From assembly GCF_000759025.1 (NCBI RefSeq), contig NZ_JPOS01000018.1, positions 248,001 to 312,000 of the forward strand: 64,000 nucleotides of DNA. The letters run 5' to 3'. The notes under the pieces are model-generated. The model was not told the DNA's origin, searched no databases, and worked only from the letters and a program-made list of their open reading frames with translations. This document shows positions 1 through 8,264 of this stretch, piece by piece (the stretch's first letter is position 1; every line of letters starts with the position of its first letter). The position numbers and the translations under genes were made by a program. The stretch comes from Phaeodactylibacter xiamenensis (lineage in GTDB: Bacteria > Bacteroidota > Bacteroidia > Chitinophagales > Saprospiraceae).

Positions 1-970
1 CTGTCAAAAAGCCAATGGTGTGCTTATCGGACAGGAAAAAGTCGGCCCCGAGGCGGTAGTTGAAAAACTCGCGCTCATTGCGGTGGTTGTTGACCTCATC
101 CAGCCGCAACCCGTTTTGGAAGCTCACGAAGTTCATTTTGTTGAAGCCCTCGCCTTCGCCGTAGCCGCCGCCACCGAAGATATTCATATTGCCATTACGG
201 AAATTGCCGCTGGCGTTCAGGTTAGAATTATTGAACCGCCCCTGACTGAAGGTGCCGTTCAAGGAGCCATTAGCGCCGATACTGTCGTCCTTTTTCATGC
301 GAATATCGATGATGCCTGCATTGCCTTCTGCCTCGTACCTTGCGCCCGGGTTGGTAATGATATCAATGCGGTCGATCTGATCCGCCGGGAGGTTTTGCAG
401 AAAGTTACTGAGGTCCTGCCCGCCGAGCGGCAGGCGTTTGCCATCCACATATACGAGTACGCCCGAACGGCCGAGCACGTTGATGTTATCATTATTGTCT
501 ACGGTCACGCCGGGCGCTTTGCGCAGTAGCGAGAGCCCATCAGAACCAGTGCTGTTGATAGTCCCTTGTACGTTGAAAACTGTGCGGTCAGGCTTGATTT
601 CCACCATAGCGCGCTGTGCCGTTACGGTAGCGCCGGCCAGTTCGATGGAAGTACTGCCGAATTGCAGGGCCCCCAGGTCCTTTTGCTCATCAGCGGCAAG
701 GGTGACCTCCGGCAGCCAAAGGTCGGCAGCGCCCACATAGGACGCTTTGAAGAGGTAAGTGCCCGCTGGCATATTCTGAAAACGGAATACCCCGGATTCA
801 TCGCTGACTTCCACTTTGAGGATGGTGGTGTCAGCCGGATTGTGAAGGACTACATTTGCAAAGGAGACCGGCTCCCCGGATTCATCCTGCAGTTGGCCTT
901 TGATGCTGCCCTCCTGGGCAAAAAGGGTGATGGAAAAAAGTAACAGGGTGAGTGATAATAAAGCTTTCAT
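1..970 (-). CDS. TonB-dependent receptor, outer membrane beta-barrel family (partial)
   Basis: The gene runs off the left edge; 323 N-terminal codons are present. Reading from the ATG at 970 there is a signal peptide ending in L-F-A-Q, then a carboxypeptidase-regulatory-like beta-sandwich of about 90 residues (SIKGQLQDESGEPVSFANV), then a TonB plug domain with LRKAPGVTVDNND, VLVYVDGKRLP and the typical NPGARYEAEGNAGIIDIRM. This architecture is that of the Bacteroidota outer membrane receptors whose barrel is called OMP_b-brl_3. Such proteins import large substrates across the outer membrane using TonB energy. The substrate cannot be told from this part. No SusD-like partner is visible on this side. 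Confidence 0.93.
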   Translation of the reverse strand, partial: MKALLSLTLLLFSITLFAQEGSIKGQLQDESGEPVSFANVVLHNPADTTILKVEVSDESGVFRFQNMPAGTYLFKASYVGAADLWLPEVTLAADEQKDLGALQFGSTSIELAGATVTAQRAMVEIKPDRTVFNVQGTINSTGSDGLSLLRKAPGVTVDNNDNINVLGRSGVLVYVDGKRLPLGGQDLSNFLQNLPADQIDRIDIITNPGARYEAEGNAGIIDIRMKKDDSIGANGSLNGTFSQGRFNNSNLNASGNFRNGNMNIFGGGGYGEGEGFNKMNFVSFQNGLRLDEVNNHRNEREFFNYRLGADFFLSDKHTIGFLT

Positions 971-1011
971 GGTATCGCAGTTGTATGGCGCTGCTTTCAC
1001 AGCCGGGTGTT

Positions 1012-1019
1012 CAAAACTA
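1012..1019 (-). promoter_or_regulatory. Putative -7 box of the TonB receptor
   Basis: On the minus strand TAGTTTTG matches the Bacteroidota -7 consensus TAnnTTTG. It lies about 42 bases upstream of the receptor ATG, which gives a leader of roughly 35 nt. A clear -33 TTG at the right distance is not obvious. Confidence 0.4.
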
Positions 1020-1181
1020 TAGGAGTGTAAACCAAAAAGTTAATTCTGTTCAATCCACCTTTCAGTGTAATGGAGACAAATATCTGACAATAGCTGCACA
1101 GGGGCACGCTTTTTTCGATAAACAGCCTCCTGAGCAGATGAATTAGCAATAAAGTGTACGAAGTAAGGATTGGGATGGATT

Positions 1182-2513
1182 TTACCCGGACATTTCACCC
1201 TGCAAAAAGTCGAGACACAGGGCGGCCGACCATGAAAACTGATCGGTACCGCAGCCGATTTCTCCTTCTGCAGGCCGACGGGGGTCGAAGTATTCATAAA
1301 ACCCGTGCCTGGAGAGTAACTCCAGGCTATGCTTCCGGATACGATCCGCCATTTCGGTCATATCGTACCGCATCAGGCCGTGGTAGAGCAGCCAATTGAG
1401 GTTGATCCACACCGGGCCACGCCAGTATTTTTTGTAGTTGATGTCTTTGGCCTCCATGCTGTAGGTGGGACAGAGCAGAATCCCGGAGTCTTTCCCGCCA
1501 AAAGCGGGGCTTTCCAGGGTACGCAACATGGCCTCGGCCTGTTCCTGTGTAGGTACCTCGCCGCATAGCGGGATGAGGCCGGAGGACGTATGGACGGGTA
1601 TGATTTCACCGGCGCGCAGGTCAAAGGCGTTGTAAATACCCCGGTCTTCGTCCCAGAGTTTTTCGTTCATTGACCAGACGGTGAGCTCGTGCCACTGCAT
1701 GGGTTCCGTAATATCCTCGCCAATGAGGCTGCCAATCTGAATGAGCGCTTCATTGGACCAGGAGAGGATACCGTTGAACAGCGGGTCCTGTATGAGGAAC
1801 GGGCATTCTTCGTAGATTTTCTGGTCATCGTAGTCGTGCTGCCGGAAGAGATCAACGAGGTAGACATAGCGGTCGTAATCCTCCTGAGTAGGGCGGTGCT
1901 CAGCAGCTTTGGGTTTTTGGAGATCTTTGCGCTCGTAGGCAGGCAGTTGATCACGGTCAATCTGCATACGTGACAAGGTACGGTCCCAGATCGGGCTGTT
2001 GTCGGTACCCCCTTCCCAGGGATGGCGGATGTAGACCAGGCCTTCCTCCTCCGGATCGCGGTAGTCGTAAAGGTAGCGGTGGAGTGCGAGCACCTTGGGG
2101 TACATTTCCTTAAGAAACGCTTTGGCCTGCGCCTTATCGGCAGCCACTTCGTACATCTTCCAAAGCACAAAACCATGTACCGGAGGCATAGTGATACCCG
2201 AAGTTTGGATATGCTCAGGCGCCTGAGCCGAACGGTGGGCCTGCCAAAAGCCAGGCCCCGGGAAGTACCGCGCCTGCGGGTCATCGCCAAAAACGATCTG
2301 CGGGACGAGCCCATTCTTCCACTGGGCACTAAAAAGGTGGCGCATTTCAGCCATCGCCCGACCGAAGTTATCGTAAGCGTTGCCAATAGCGATGAAGCCG
2401 GCATCCCAGTTCCATTGGTGCGGATAAAGGCTGGGGGCAGGTTTGGTAAATTGGCCGTTCCAGTTTTGGTCCAGTACGACCTGTGCCATCTGCTGAAGCT
2501 GGGCTTGATTCAT
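1182..2513 (-). CDS. MGH1-like / GH63-type glycoside hydrolase
   Basis: 443 residues with no signal peptide, so probably cytoplasmic. The sequence matches the (alpha/alpha)6-barrel glycosidases of the GH63/mannosylglycerate hydrolase (MGH1-like) group: an N-terminal WNWDAGFIAIG segment, the WEGGTDNSPIWDR motif near residue 170 carrying the probable general acid Asp, KYWRGPVWINLNWLLYHGL in the last third, and GFYEYFDP near the end with the probable catalytic Glu. The family hydrolyses alpha-glycosides such as glucosyl- or mannosylglycerate or short gluco-oligosaccharides; the substrate is not known here. It follows the secreted unknown gene at 2539-3966 by 25 bases on the same strand, so the two are probably co-transcribed. 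Confidence 0.85.
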   Translation of the reverse strand: MNQAQLQQMAQVVLDQNWNGQFTKPAPSLYPHQWNWDAGFIAIGNAYDNFGRAMAEMRHLFSAQWKNGLVPQIVFGDDPQARYFPGPGFWQAHRSAQAPEHIQTSGITMPPVHGFVLWKMYEVAADKAQAKAFLKEMYPKVLALHRYLYDYRDPEEEGLVYIRHPWEGGTDNSPIWDRTLSRMQIDRDQLPAYERKDLQKPKAAEHRPTQEDYDRYVYLVDLFRQHDYDDQKIYEECPFLIQDPLFNGILSWSNEALIQIGSLIGEDITEPMQWHELTVWSMNEKLWDEDRGIYNAFDLRAGEIIPVHTSSGLIPLCGEVPTQEQAEAMLRTLESPAFGGKDSGILLCPTYSMEAKDINYKKYWRGPVWINLNWLLYHGLMRYDMTEMADRIRKHSLELLSRHGFYEYFDPRRPAEGEIGCGTDQFSWSAALCLDFLQGEMSG

Positions 2514-2538
2514 AGGTATGATTTGGTTATCCGTCCGG

Positions 2539-3966
2539 TCAGTTGTATTCCAGGCGGGCGATTTTCAACCGGTTGCGGCGCTCACTCGGGATCAGGAGGG
2601 TATTGGCATCGACTTGCATGGCGTCGCGGAACCGGAGCCGCAATTTAAGATTTTCTGTGCTCATGAGGCTGTTGCGGTCAAAACGGCCGTTGCCACGCAG
2701 CACATATTCGCTCACGGTGTTCTCGTACTTGATTTCGTCATTGAATAAAAACCGCAGGCTGCTGGCCGTCTTGAAAACGAAGAAGGAAGAGTAAATCCCA
2801 TCATCATCCTGTGAGTATTGCTTTTTGTGCATCACCGTTGACCAGTGCAAATCACCATCCGGATGAATGGACAGCACAAATATCTCGTCGTAGTAATAGT
2901 CTACTGAAAACCGCCCCGTCCCATCGTAAAAGTTCCGGGTCATGTTAGCTCCATTACGCTCAAAGGTCCGGCTAAGCTCTCCAATAAGGAGCACGCCCCC
3001 GTCTTTACGCAGTACAACATCACGCAGCAGGCCCTCCGGTACACCTTTGGTTTTATCGGCTTCTTTGCCAAGGAGGCTCACGATAAACTCCTCCGTAAAG
3101 GGATGGCTGGCCTTCACGAAATCATCAGGCCGGTCAGGGTTGATGTTCAGGTAGAAAAACCCGTCGGAGCGCCCGAGGTTTTTCTCAGAGTAAAGCCCTG
3201 CCCCCACGATTCTTTTGTTGAGCGGATCAATGGAGAAAATCACATCGAAGGTCAGCTTCTCCGGCATGGTCAGGTCAAACCGGGTCAGGCGGTCGGTCCT
3301 GCCATCGTAGTGGTAAAATTCAAAATGGTGGTCTTCCCTTTTGGTGCGGTAGTTATCGCGCTCAGCCACAATGGTCATGTCGCCATCGTTATCGACCAGG
3401 ACCTCCAGGAAATTCTGGTAGAAGTTAAAATCCTGGGGCGTAACCACCGTTTGCCAGAGCAACTCCAACCGGTTATTATCAAAGCAAACGGCACGCATCA
3501 TATCCTGCTTTTCGGTAAAAAAGAAGAGGGTCTTGCTCTTGTCCTCCGAATAAACCGGTATGAACTTTGGGGTATAAAAAAGGTAGCCCAGGTCTACGAT
3601 AGTAATAGAATCCAAAAGGTTGGCGCCCGGGCCATACCGGTGGGCTTTCAGTTTGGTATGTGTCCGGTCTTTAAACTGGTAGAATAAGTTGAAGTGCCCA
3701 TCATCGGGCAAAATATCAATTACTTTGGGCAGGCGGCGGTCCAACTCCAGCTCTTTGGTCCAGGACTCCTTCATGGCTTTGTTGAGACCAACCACCTCAA
3801 AGGTGGTACTACGGTCACGAAAAAGCAGGGTATGGCTGCCCATTTCTCCCAAAAGATGATAGGCAATATCATTGCGCAGCACGATAGGCTCCGACAAGGT
3901 AACCGTTTGTGCATAAAGGGCCGCTCCGGTGGTCAGGAAGAGCAGCAGGCTGATTATTTTTTTCAT
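2539..3966 (-). CDS. Secreted protein of unknown function
   Basis: 475 residues with a clear signal peptide (MKKIISLLLFLTTGAALYAQ), so exported to the periplasm or cell surface. There is no lipobox Cys and no T9SS C-terminal domain. The body is made of short beta-strand-like stretches with recurring Asp/Gly turns, which would suit a propeller-like fold. Segments such as LSIHPDGDLHWSTVMHKKQ and SSLRFLFNDEI resemble a family seen in other Bacteroidota that lacks an assigned function. It is the first gene of a probable two-gene unit with the GH63-type glycosidase downstream. No catalytic motif was recognised. Confidence 0.75.
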   Translation of the reverse strand: MKKIISLLLFLTTGAALYAQTVTLSEPIVLRNDIAYHLLGEMGSHTLLFRDRSTTFEVVGLNKAMKESWTKELELDRRLPKVIDILPDDGHFNLFYQFKDRTHTKLKAHRYGPGANLLDSITIVDLGYLFYTPKFIPVYSEDKSKTLFFFTEKQDMMRAVCFDNNRLELLWQTVVTPQDFNFYQNFLEVLVDNDGDMTIVAERDNYRTKREDHHFEFYHYDGRTDRLTRFDLTMPEKLTFDVIFSIDPLNKRIVGAGLYSEKNLGRSDGFFYLNINPDRPDDFVKASHPFTEEFIVSLLGKEADKTKGVPEGLLRDVVLRKDGGVLLIGELSRTFERNGANMTRNFYDGTGRFSVDYYYDEIFVLSIHPDGDLHWSTVMHKKQYSQDDDGIYSSFFVFKTASSLRFLFNDEIKYENTVSEYVLRGNGRFDRNSLMSTENLKLRLRFRDAMQVDANTLLIPSERRNRLKIARLEYN

Positions 3967-4005
3967 AGCTTTAAATCTTGTTTGGTCTCTGGTTAGGGCT
4001 TCTCG

Positions 4006-4118
4006 AAAAATAAGTTTTCTAATTGGGTTTTGCTTTGATGAGGCACAAAACCAACCATCGGGCGGTTTTGTGCCTTATCGAGGCAAAAGCTACCAGAGCA
4101 ATTGGAAAACTTATTTTT
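4006..4118. repeat. 113-bp imperfect palindrome between divergent genes
   Basis: Outer arms of 19 bases (4006-4024 and 4100-4118) match as inverted repeats at 18 of 19 positions. An inner perfect 12-bp stem, AGGCACAAAACC (4041-4052) with GGTTTTGTGCCT (4064-4075), encloses an 11-base loop. The stretch between them pairs with several wobbles. The right end carries TATTTTTG (4112-4119), a match to the -7 consensus pointing towards the hydrolase. It could be a MITE-like insertion or a divergent regulatory region. Confidence 0.6.
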
Positions 4119-4219
4119 GCCCCACTACTTGGAAGGGTTACTGTAAGCCCTACCCATGAAAATACTGAAATTTAGCAATATGTTTCGTAAAACGGGATTC
4201 TTCCCAAAATACAGCAGGC

Positions 4220-5032
4220 ATGGCGGAGTGGATTAAGGCGGGGGCGGTGATTTTTGCCGCGGGCCTTGCGCTTTACCTGATTGTTGTACTCCTGGTATGG
4301 ATTGGGCAGGAACGGTTTATCTATCAGGCTCACTCCCTGCCTTTGGATTACCGCTATACTTTTGACGTCAGTTATGAGGAACTCCGCATACCCACCGCCG
4401 ATGGAGAGACCGTTAACGGCCTGTTTTTCCGCGCCAATGGAGACAAGAGAGGCGCGGTACTCTACTTCCACGGCAACCGGGGCAACTTAAGCCGGTGGGG
4501 GCACCTGCACCGCCCCTTTTCCAGCCGGGGCTATGATGTCCTGATGATTGACTACCGGGGGTATGGCAAGAGTACCGGAAAGCCATCAGAAACCGGGCTT
4601 TATAAGGATGGAGAGGCGGCGCTGCAATGGCTGTTGCGACATCACACGCTGGAGGAAGTCGTATTGTATGGACGGTCTCTTGGCAGTGGCGTGGCGGCTT
4701 ATCTGGCTTCCCGGCATACCCCGAAATCGCTTATTTTGGAAACACCCTATGATGTTTTGCCGAATGTCATTCAGCATCAGGTGATGTTGCCACTGCCAGG
4801 AGGCATTTTCCGCCACCACTTTCCAACCATCCGTTACCTCTCAAAAGCAAGGTGCCCAATTCATATACTTGCAGGGACCCATGACCGGCTCATTCCACTT
4901 CGGCTGCCCCTCGAACTAAAGCCGCTGCTCCGTTCTCCTTCAGATTTTCTAATCATACAGGGCGCCGGGCACCACAACTTATCGGCATTCCAAGCCTATC
5001 ATTTTGAATTAGACCGTTTGCTATTGCCTTGA
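4220..5032 (+). CDS. Alpha/beta hydrolase (S33/BEM46-like), membrane-anchored
   Basis: 270 residues. One N-terminal hydrophobic segment (residues 8-28) would anchor the enzyme in the inner membrane. The fold signatures follow: LYFHGNRGNLSRW (oxyanion-hole region), GYGKSTG, the nucleophile elbow GRSLGSG with Ser near 153, the acid in GTHDR near 221, and the base in GAGHHNL near 250. This layout matches the YfhR/BEM46/ABHD13 group of serine hydrolases, which are esterase-like with mostly unknown substrates. The ATG at 4220 was chosen because it gives the complete anchor. The stop is 46 bases before trmB, which has its own promoter. Confidence 0.88.
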   Translation: MAEWIKAGAVIFAAGLALYLIVVLLVWIGQERFIYQAHSLPLDYRYTFDVSYEELRIPTADGETVNGLFFRANGDKRGAVLYFHGNRGNLSRWGHLHRPFSSRGYDVLMIDYRGYGKSTGKPSETGLYKDGEAALQWLLRHHTLEEVVLYGRSLGSGVAAYLASRHTPKSLILETPYDVLPNVIQHQVMLPLPGGIFRHHFPTIRYLSKARCPIHILAGTHDRLIPLRLPLELKPLLRSPSDFLIIQGAGHHNLSAFQAYHFELDRLLLP

Positions 5033-5041
5033 CGGATTTCG

Positions 5042-5049
5042 TATCTTTG
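5042..5049 (+). promoter_or_regulatory. Probable trmB promoter, -7 box
   Basis: TATCTTTG is an exact TAnnTTTG match located 29 bases before the trmB ATG and just behind the hydrolase stop. Candidate -33 TTG trinucleotides lie 15 and 21 bases upstream of it. Confidence 0.55.
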
Positions 5050-5078
5050 CCGCAATAAGCGACAACACCACCTCAAGC

Positions 5079-5777
5079 ATGAGCAAAAGAAATAAGCTCC
5101 AGAAATTTACGGAGCTGCTGACCTTCCCGAATGTATACGAAAACTTCAACCCGAAGGAGCCACAACTGCATGGCCTGAAAGGGGCACCGGTTAGCCTGAA
5201 GGGGGAGTGGTGTACAAAGCATTTCCACAATGACAACCCCATCGTGGTGGAGCTGGCCTGCGGGCGTGGGGAGTACACCCTGGGCATGGGCCGCATTAGC
5301 CCCAACCGCAATTTTATCGGGGTGGATATCAAAGGGGCCAGAATTTGGAAAGGTGCGGGCATCGCTTTGGAGGAAGAGCTCGATAATGTTGCTTTTCTCC
5401 GCACCCGGATTGAGCAGCTGCACTTGTTTTTTGAACCCGGTGAAATCAGCGAAATCTGGATCACCTTCCCTGACCCTTTCCTACAGAAAAGTAAAGCCAA
5501 CCGCCGACTGACGGCACCTCGCTTTCTGGATGTTTATAAAAAGCTGTTACGCAAAGACGGGCTGATCCACCTCAAAACCGATGAGCCAAATCTGTACGAG
5601 TTCACGCTGGAAACCCTGCAGGAATACGAGGGTGCTCAGGTCCTCTACCACAGCGACGACATCTACAGCCTAGAAGAACTTCCTATGCCGGAGCTGGAAA
5701 TCAAAACCTATTATGAGCGGATGCACCTGGCGGCTCAGAAGACCATCAAGTACATCCGCTTCAGGTTGGAGCAGTAA
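5079..5777 (+). CDS. trmB: tRNA (guanine-N7-)-methyltransferase
   Basis: 232 residues, the usual length for the family. The enzyme uses S-adenosylmethionine to make m7G46 in the variable loop of tRNAs. Visible motifs are the SAM-binding VVELACGRGEYTLGMG near residue 57, FIGVDIKGARIWKGA for motif II, the substrate-side ITFPDPFLQKSKANRRL near residue 128 and the C-terminal TYYER region typical of TrmB. The insert before the SAM site, with short KHFHND/NP elements, is normal for Bacteroidota TrmB. Its stop codon directly abuts the stop of the convergent TlpA gene, leaving no room for a separate terminator. Confidence 0.96.
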   Translation: MSKRNKLQKFTELLTFPNVYENFNPKEPQLHGLKGAPVSLKGEWCTKHFHNDNPIVVELACGRGEYTLGMGRISPNRNFIGVDIKGARIWKGAGIALEEELDNVAFLRTRIEQLHLFFEPGEISEIWITFPDPFLQKSKANRRLTAPRFLDVYKKLLRKDGLIHLKTDEPNLYEFTLETLQEYEGAQVLYHSDDIYSLEELPMPELEIKTYYERMHLAAQKTIKYIRFRLEQ

Positions 5778-6281
5778 TTACTTGCCTGTCAGTTCTTTTA
5801 GCTTGTCTTCCAGTTCGTACTCATCGCCCGGCACATAGCCGTTATGGTTATAGACGATGTTGCCTTCCTTGTCGAGCACAAAGGTCTGCGGGATCGTCTG
5901 GAAGTTCAGCGCATTGCGCAGTTGCTGATTGGGGTCCGAAAGTATGGTGTAAGTCCAGCCTTTGGATTCCACCATAGGTTTCACTTTTGCCAGGGCACGC
6001 TGTGTGTCGATAGTGATGGCCACAAGCTCAGCATCGTATTCTTCCTGCCAAAAGCCGTAGAGATCAGCGATGGCATCGAGTTCCTTTTTGCAGGGAGAGC
6101 ACCAGGTAGCCCAGAAGCTCAGAATGGTAATTTTGCCGTCTTCAGCATACTGCCTGATATCCAGCGTCTGCCCGTCGAGGGTCTTCACTTCAACGGAAGG
6201 TATGCTCTTGCCTTCCTGTGCGAAGGTAGCCAGGCTGAAAGCAAATAAAGCGGCGATGGTCAGTAATAAGGCTTTTTTCAT
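5778..6281 (-). CDS. TlpA-family thiol-disulfide oxidoreductase
   Basis: 167 residues from the ATG at 6281; an upstream in-frame start at 6359 would add 26 residues in front of a good signal peptide and is unlikely. The signal peptide MKKALLLTIAALFAFSLATF ends in A-Q. The thioredoxin fold has ILSFWATWCSPCKKELD with active-site Cys61/Cys64 and the cis-Pro motif IPQTFVLDKEG. The protein would act in the periplasm as a reductase, for example in protein disulfide or cytochrome maturation. It is divergent from the DUF6029 and Omp28-like genes, the latter carrying another CxxC, which suggests a common thiol-related job. Confidence 0.9.
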   Translation of the reverse strand: MKKALLLTIAALFAFSLATFAQEGKSIPSVEVKTLDGQTLDIRQYAEDGKITILSFWATWCSPCKKELDAIADLYGFWQEEYDAELVAITIDTQRALAKVKPMVESKGWTYTILSDPNQQLRNALNFQTIPQTFVLDKEGNIVYNHNGYVPGDEYELEDKLKELTGK

Positions 6282-6309
6282 GGAGTTGATATTTTTCGAT
6301 ATTGGTGGA

Positions 6310-6317
6310 CAAAGATA
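6310..6317 (-). promoter_or_regulatory. Probable -7 box of the TlpA-family gene
   Basis: On the minus strand TATCTTTG, a perfect TAnnTTTG match, lies 28 bases upstream of the chosen ATG at 6281. It also argues against the longer start at 6359, which would lie upstream of this promoter. Confidence 0.5.
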
Positions 6318-6552
6318 AAACTTCCGAATTGAGGAGAGTAGCCCCTCAGAAGCTTCCAATTTGTTAGTCGAATGACTTTTTTTGCATAAAATTTCATTAT
6401 ACCGGCAATTCGCAGGATTTTTGCTGCCAATTTTAGGAAACGGTTGGTATCATCCAGACGTAAAACTACCAAATGGCCACCATCTGGTATACCCAAAGGC
6501 CAACCTTAACGCAACTTTAGGAATACACACCCCTCAGTACACAACGAAACGA

Positions 6553-8253
6553 ATGGACCTATTGCAGATTTTTCGAAAAACACTCACCGCTGGCGCACTG
6601 CTCGTCTTCGGGACAGTCATTAGCTTTAGCCAGAATAATAATGGAGGGACGCTTTCCGGCAACCTTGAAGCCAACGGCAACTTCTTCATCCGCGACAGCC
6701 TTATCGGAGCGGCCAATACCCCGCAGTACGACCGCCAACTGTACGGCGCTGATGCATGGCTCAACCTTTCTTATAATAATTGGGGCTTCGACTTTGGGCT
6801 GCGCTTCGACCTCTTCAATAATTCCAACCTGCTCAACCCTACCGGGTCTTTCACCGGAGAGGGGATTGGCCGGTGGTATGTGCATAAGAAAGTGGACAAA
6901 TTCGATATCTCAGTGGGCTACCTCTACGATCAAATCGGCAGTGGGATCATCTTCCGGGCATTTGAGCAGCGCCCTTTGCTGATTGACAACGCCCTATACG
7001 GTGCCCGCCTGGCTTATGACCTCGGTGAAAACTGGCAGATCAAAGGCTTCACCGGAAGGCAAAAGCAGCAATTCGATATATACGAGCCAGTAATTAAAGG
7101 CGGTGCCATCGATGGCTATCTGAGCTTTGGGGAAGAAGGCAGATTTTGGGCAATGGCACCTGGCCTGGGCGTGGTGAACCGCACCCTCGACGACCCCTCC
7201 ATGAATTCCATCGTGGCTACAGTCAATACTTACACTGCTGAAGATGCTTTTGTGCCCGTGTACAACACCTATGCCTTTTCGGCATACAATACACTCTCTG
7301 CCGGTCCCTGGACCTGGTATGTAGAGGCAGCGTACAAGACAGATGACAACCTGAGCGACCCCTTCGGGGAGTTTGTGCTTTCAGACTCCAGCGTGGTGGT
7401 AGGCGATAAGTTGTACAAAGCGCCGGGCACGGTATTCTACAGCAGCCTGAGCTACGCCAAAAGCGGCCTGGGCATTTCCGTGGAGGGCAAGCGTACGGAG
7501 AACTTTGACTTCCGGGTACGCCCGCAGGAACAACTCAACCGGGGACTGGTGAATTTTCTCCCGCCTATGGCCCGGGTCAATACCTACCGGATGACAGCCC
7601 GCTATAACGCAGCTACCCAATTTTTGGGTGAGATGGCAGTGCAGGCAGATATACGCTACAATTATAAGCGTAAGTTTGGAGTCAACGTCAACGTCTCCAA
7701 TATTACAGACCTCGACAACAACCTCCTGTACCGGGAGCTGTACACGGAGCTTACTTACAAGTATAAGCGCACCTGGCAATTCCTGGCCGGGCTGCAAATA
7801 CAGCGGTACAATCAGGAAGTCTTCGAATTCAAGCCAGATGCGCCGATCGTGGAAACGGTCACGCCTTACTTCGATATTCTCTACAAGTTTTCCCGCCGTA
7901 AGTCTATCCGTTTTGAAGGGCAGTACATGATTGCCGGTAAGGACGACAAAGGAGAGGGGCATGACTACGGTAGCTGGCTCTTTGGGCTGGTGGAGTTTAG
8001 TATTGCCCCAAGCTGGACCTTCACGGTTTCTGATATGTACAACATTGATCCAGGCAAAGCTTCGCCAATTGACGACAGTGGGGAGAAAGCAGCTTTGCAT
8101 TATCCCCGTTTTGATGTATTTTATACGCACGGAGCTAACCGCTTCTCCCTGAGTTACATCAAGCAGGTGGAAGGCGTGGTTTGTACTGGTGGGATTTGCC
8201 GCCTTGAACCAGCTTTCAGTGGCGTGCGTTTTACGGTTAATTCCAGTTTTTAA
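6553..8253 (+). CDS. DUF6029-family outer membrane protein
   Basis: 566 residues from the ATG at 6553, chosen because a signal peptide starts there (TAGALLVFGTVISFSQ); the frame is open further upstream to 6382. The sequence consists of alternating aromatic and polar beta-strand segments with Asn/Asp/Gly turns, for example WGFDFGLRFDLFNNSN and NPTGSFTGEGIGRWYVHKK, and ends in GVRFTVNSSF with a C-terminal Phe as in outer membrane barrels. This matches the Bacteroidota DUF6029 proteins. The function is unknown. It is followed after 11 bases by an Omp28-like lipoprotein, so the two are probably one operon and may form one envelope complex. Confidence 0.82.
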   Translation: MDLLQIFRKTLTAGALLVFGTVISFSQNNNGGTLSGNLEANGNFFIRDSLIGAANTPQYDRQLYGADAWLNLSYNNWGFDFGLRFDLFNNSNLLNPTGSFTGEGIGRWYVHKKVDKFDISVGYLYDQIGSGIIFRAFEQRPLLIDNALYGARLAYDLGENWQIKGFTGRQKQQFDIYEPVIKGGAIDGYLSFGEEGRFWAMAPGLGVVNRTLDDPSMNSIVATVNTYTAEDAFVPVYNTYAFSAYNTLSAGPWTWYVEAAYKTDDNLSDPFGEFVLSDSSVVVGDKLYKAPGTVFYSSLSYAKSGLGISVEGKRTENFDFRVRPQEQLNRGLVNFLPPMARVNTYRMTARYNAATQFLGEMAVQADIRYNYKRKFGVNVNVSNITDLDNNLLYRELYTELTYKYKRTWQFLAGLQIQRYNQEVFEFKPDAPIVETVTPYFDILYKFSRRKSIRFEGQYMIAGKDDKGEGHDYGSWLFGLVEFSIAPSWTFTVSDMYNIDPGKASPIDDSGEKAALHYPRFDVFYTHGANRFSLSYIKQVEGVVCTGGICRLEPAFSGVRFTVNSSF

Positions 8254-8264
8254 AAATTGAAGAT

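Noticed and set aside
1667-2404. 245-codon minus-strand frame overlapping the GH63-type gene
   Set aside because: Ser/Arg/Thr-rich translation typical of a shifted frame; the glycosidase motifs are in the other frame.
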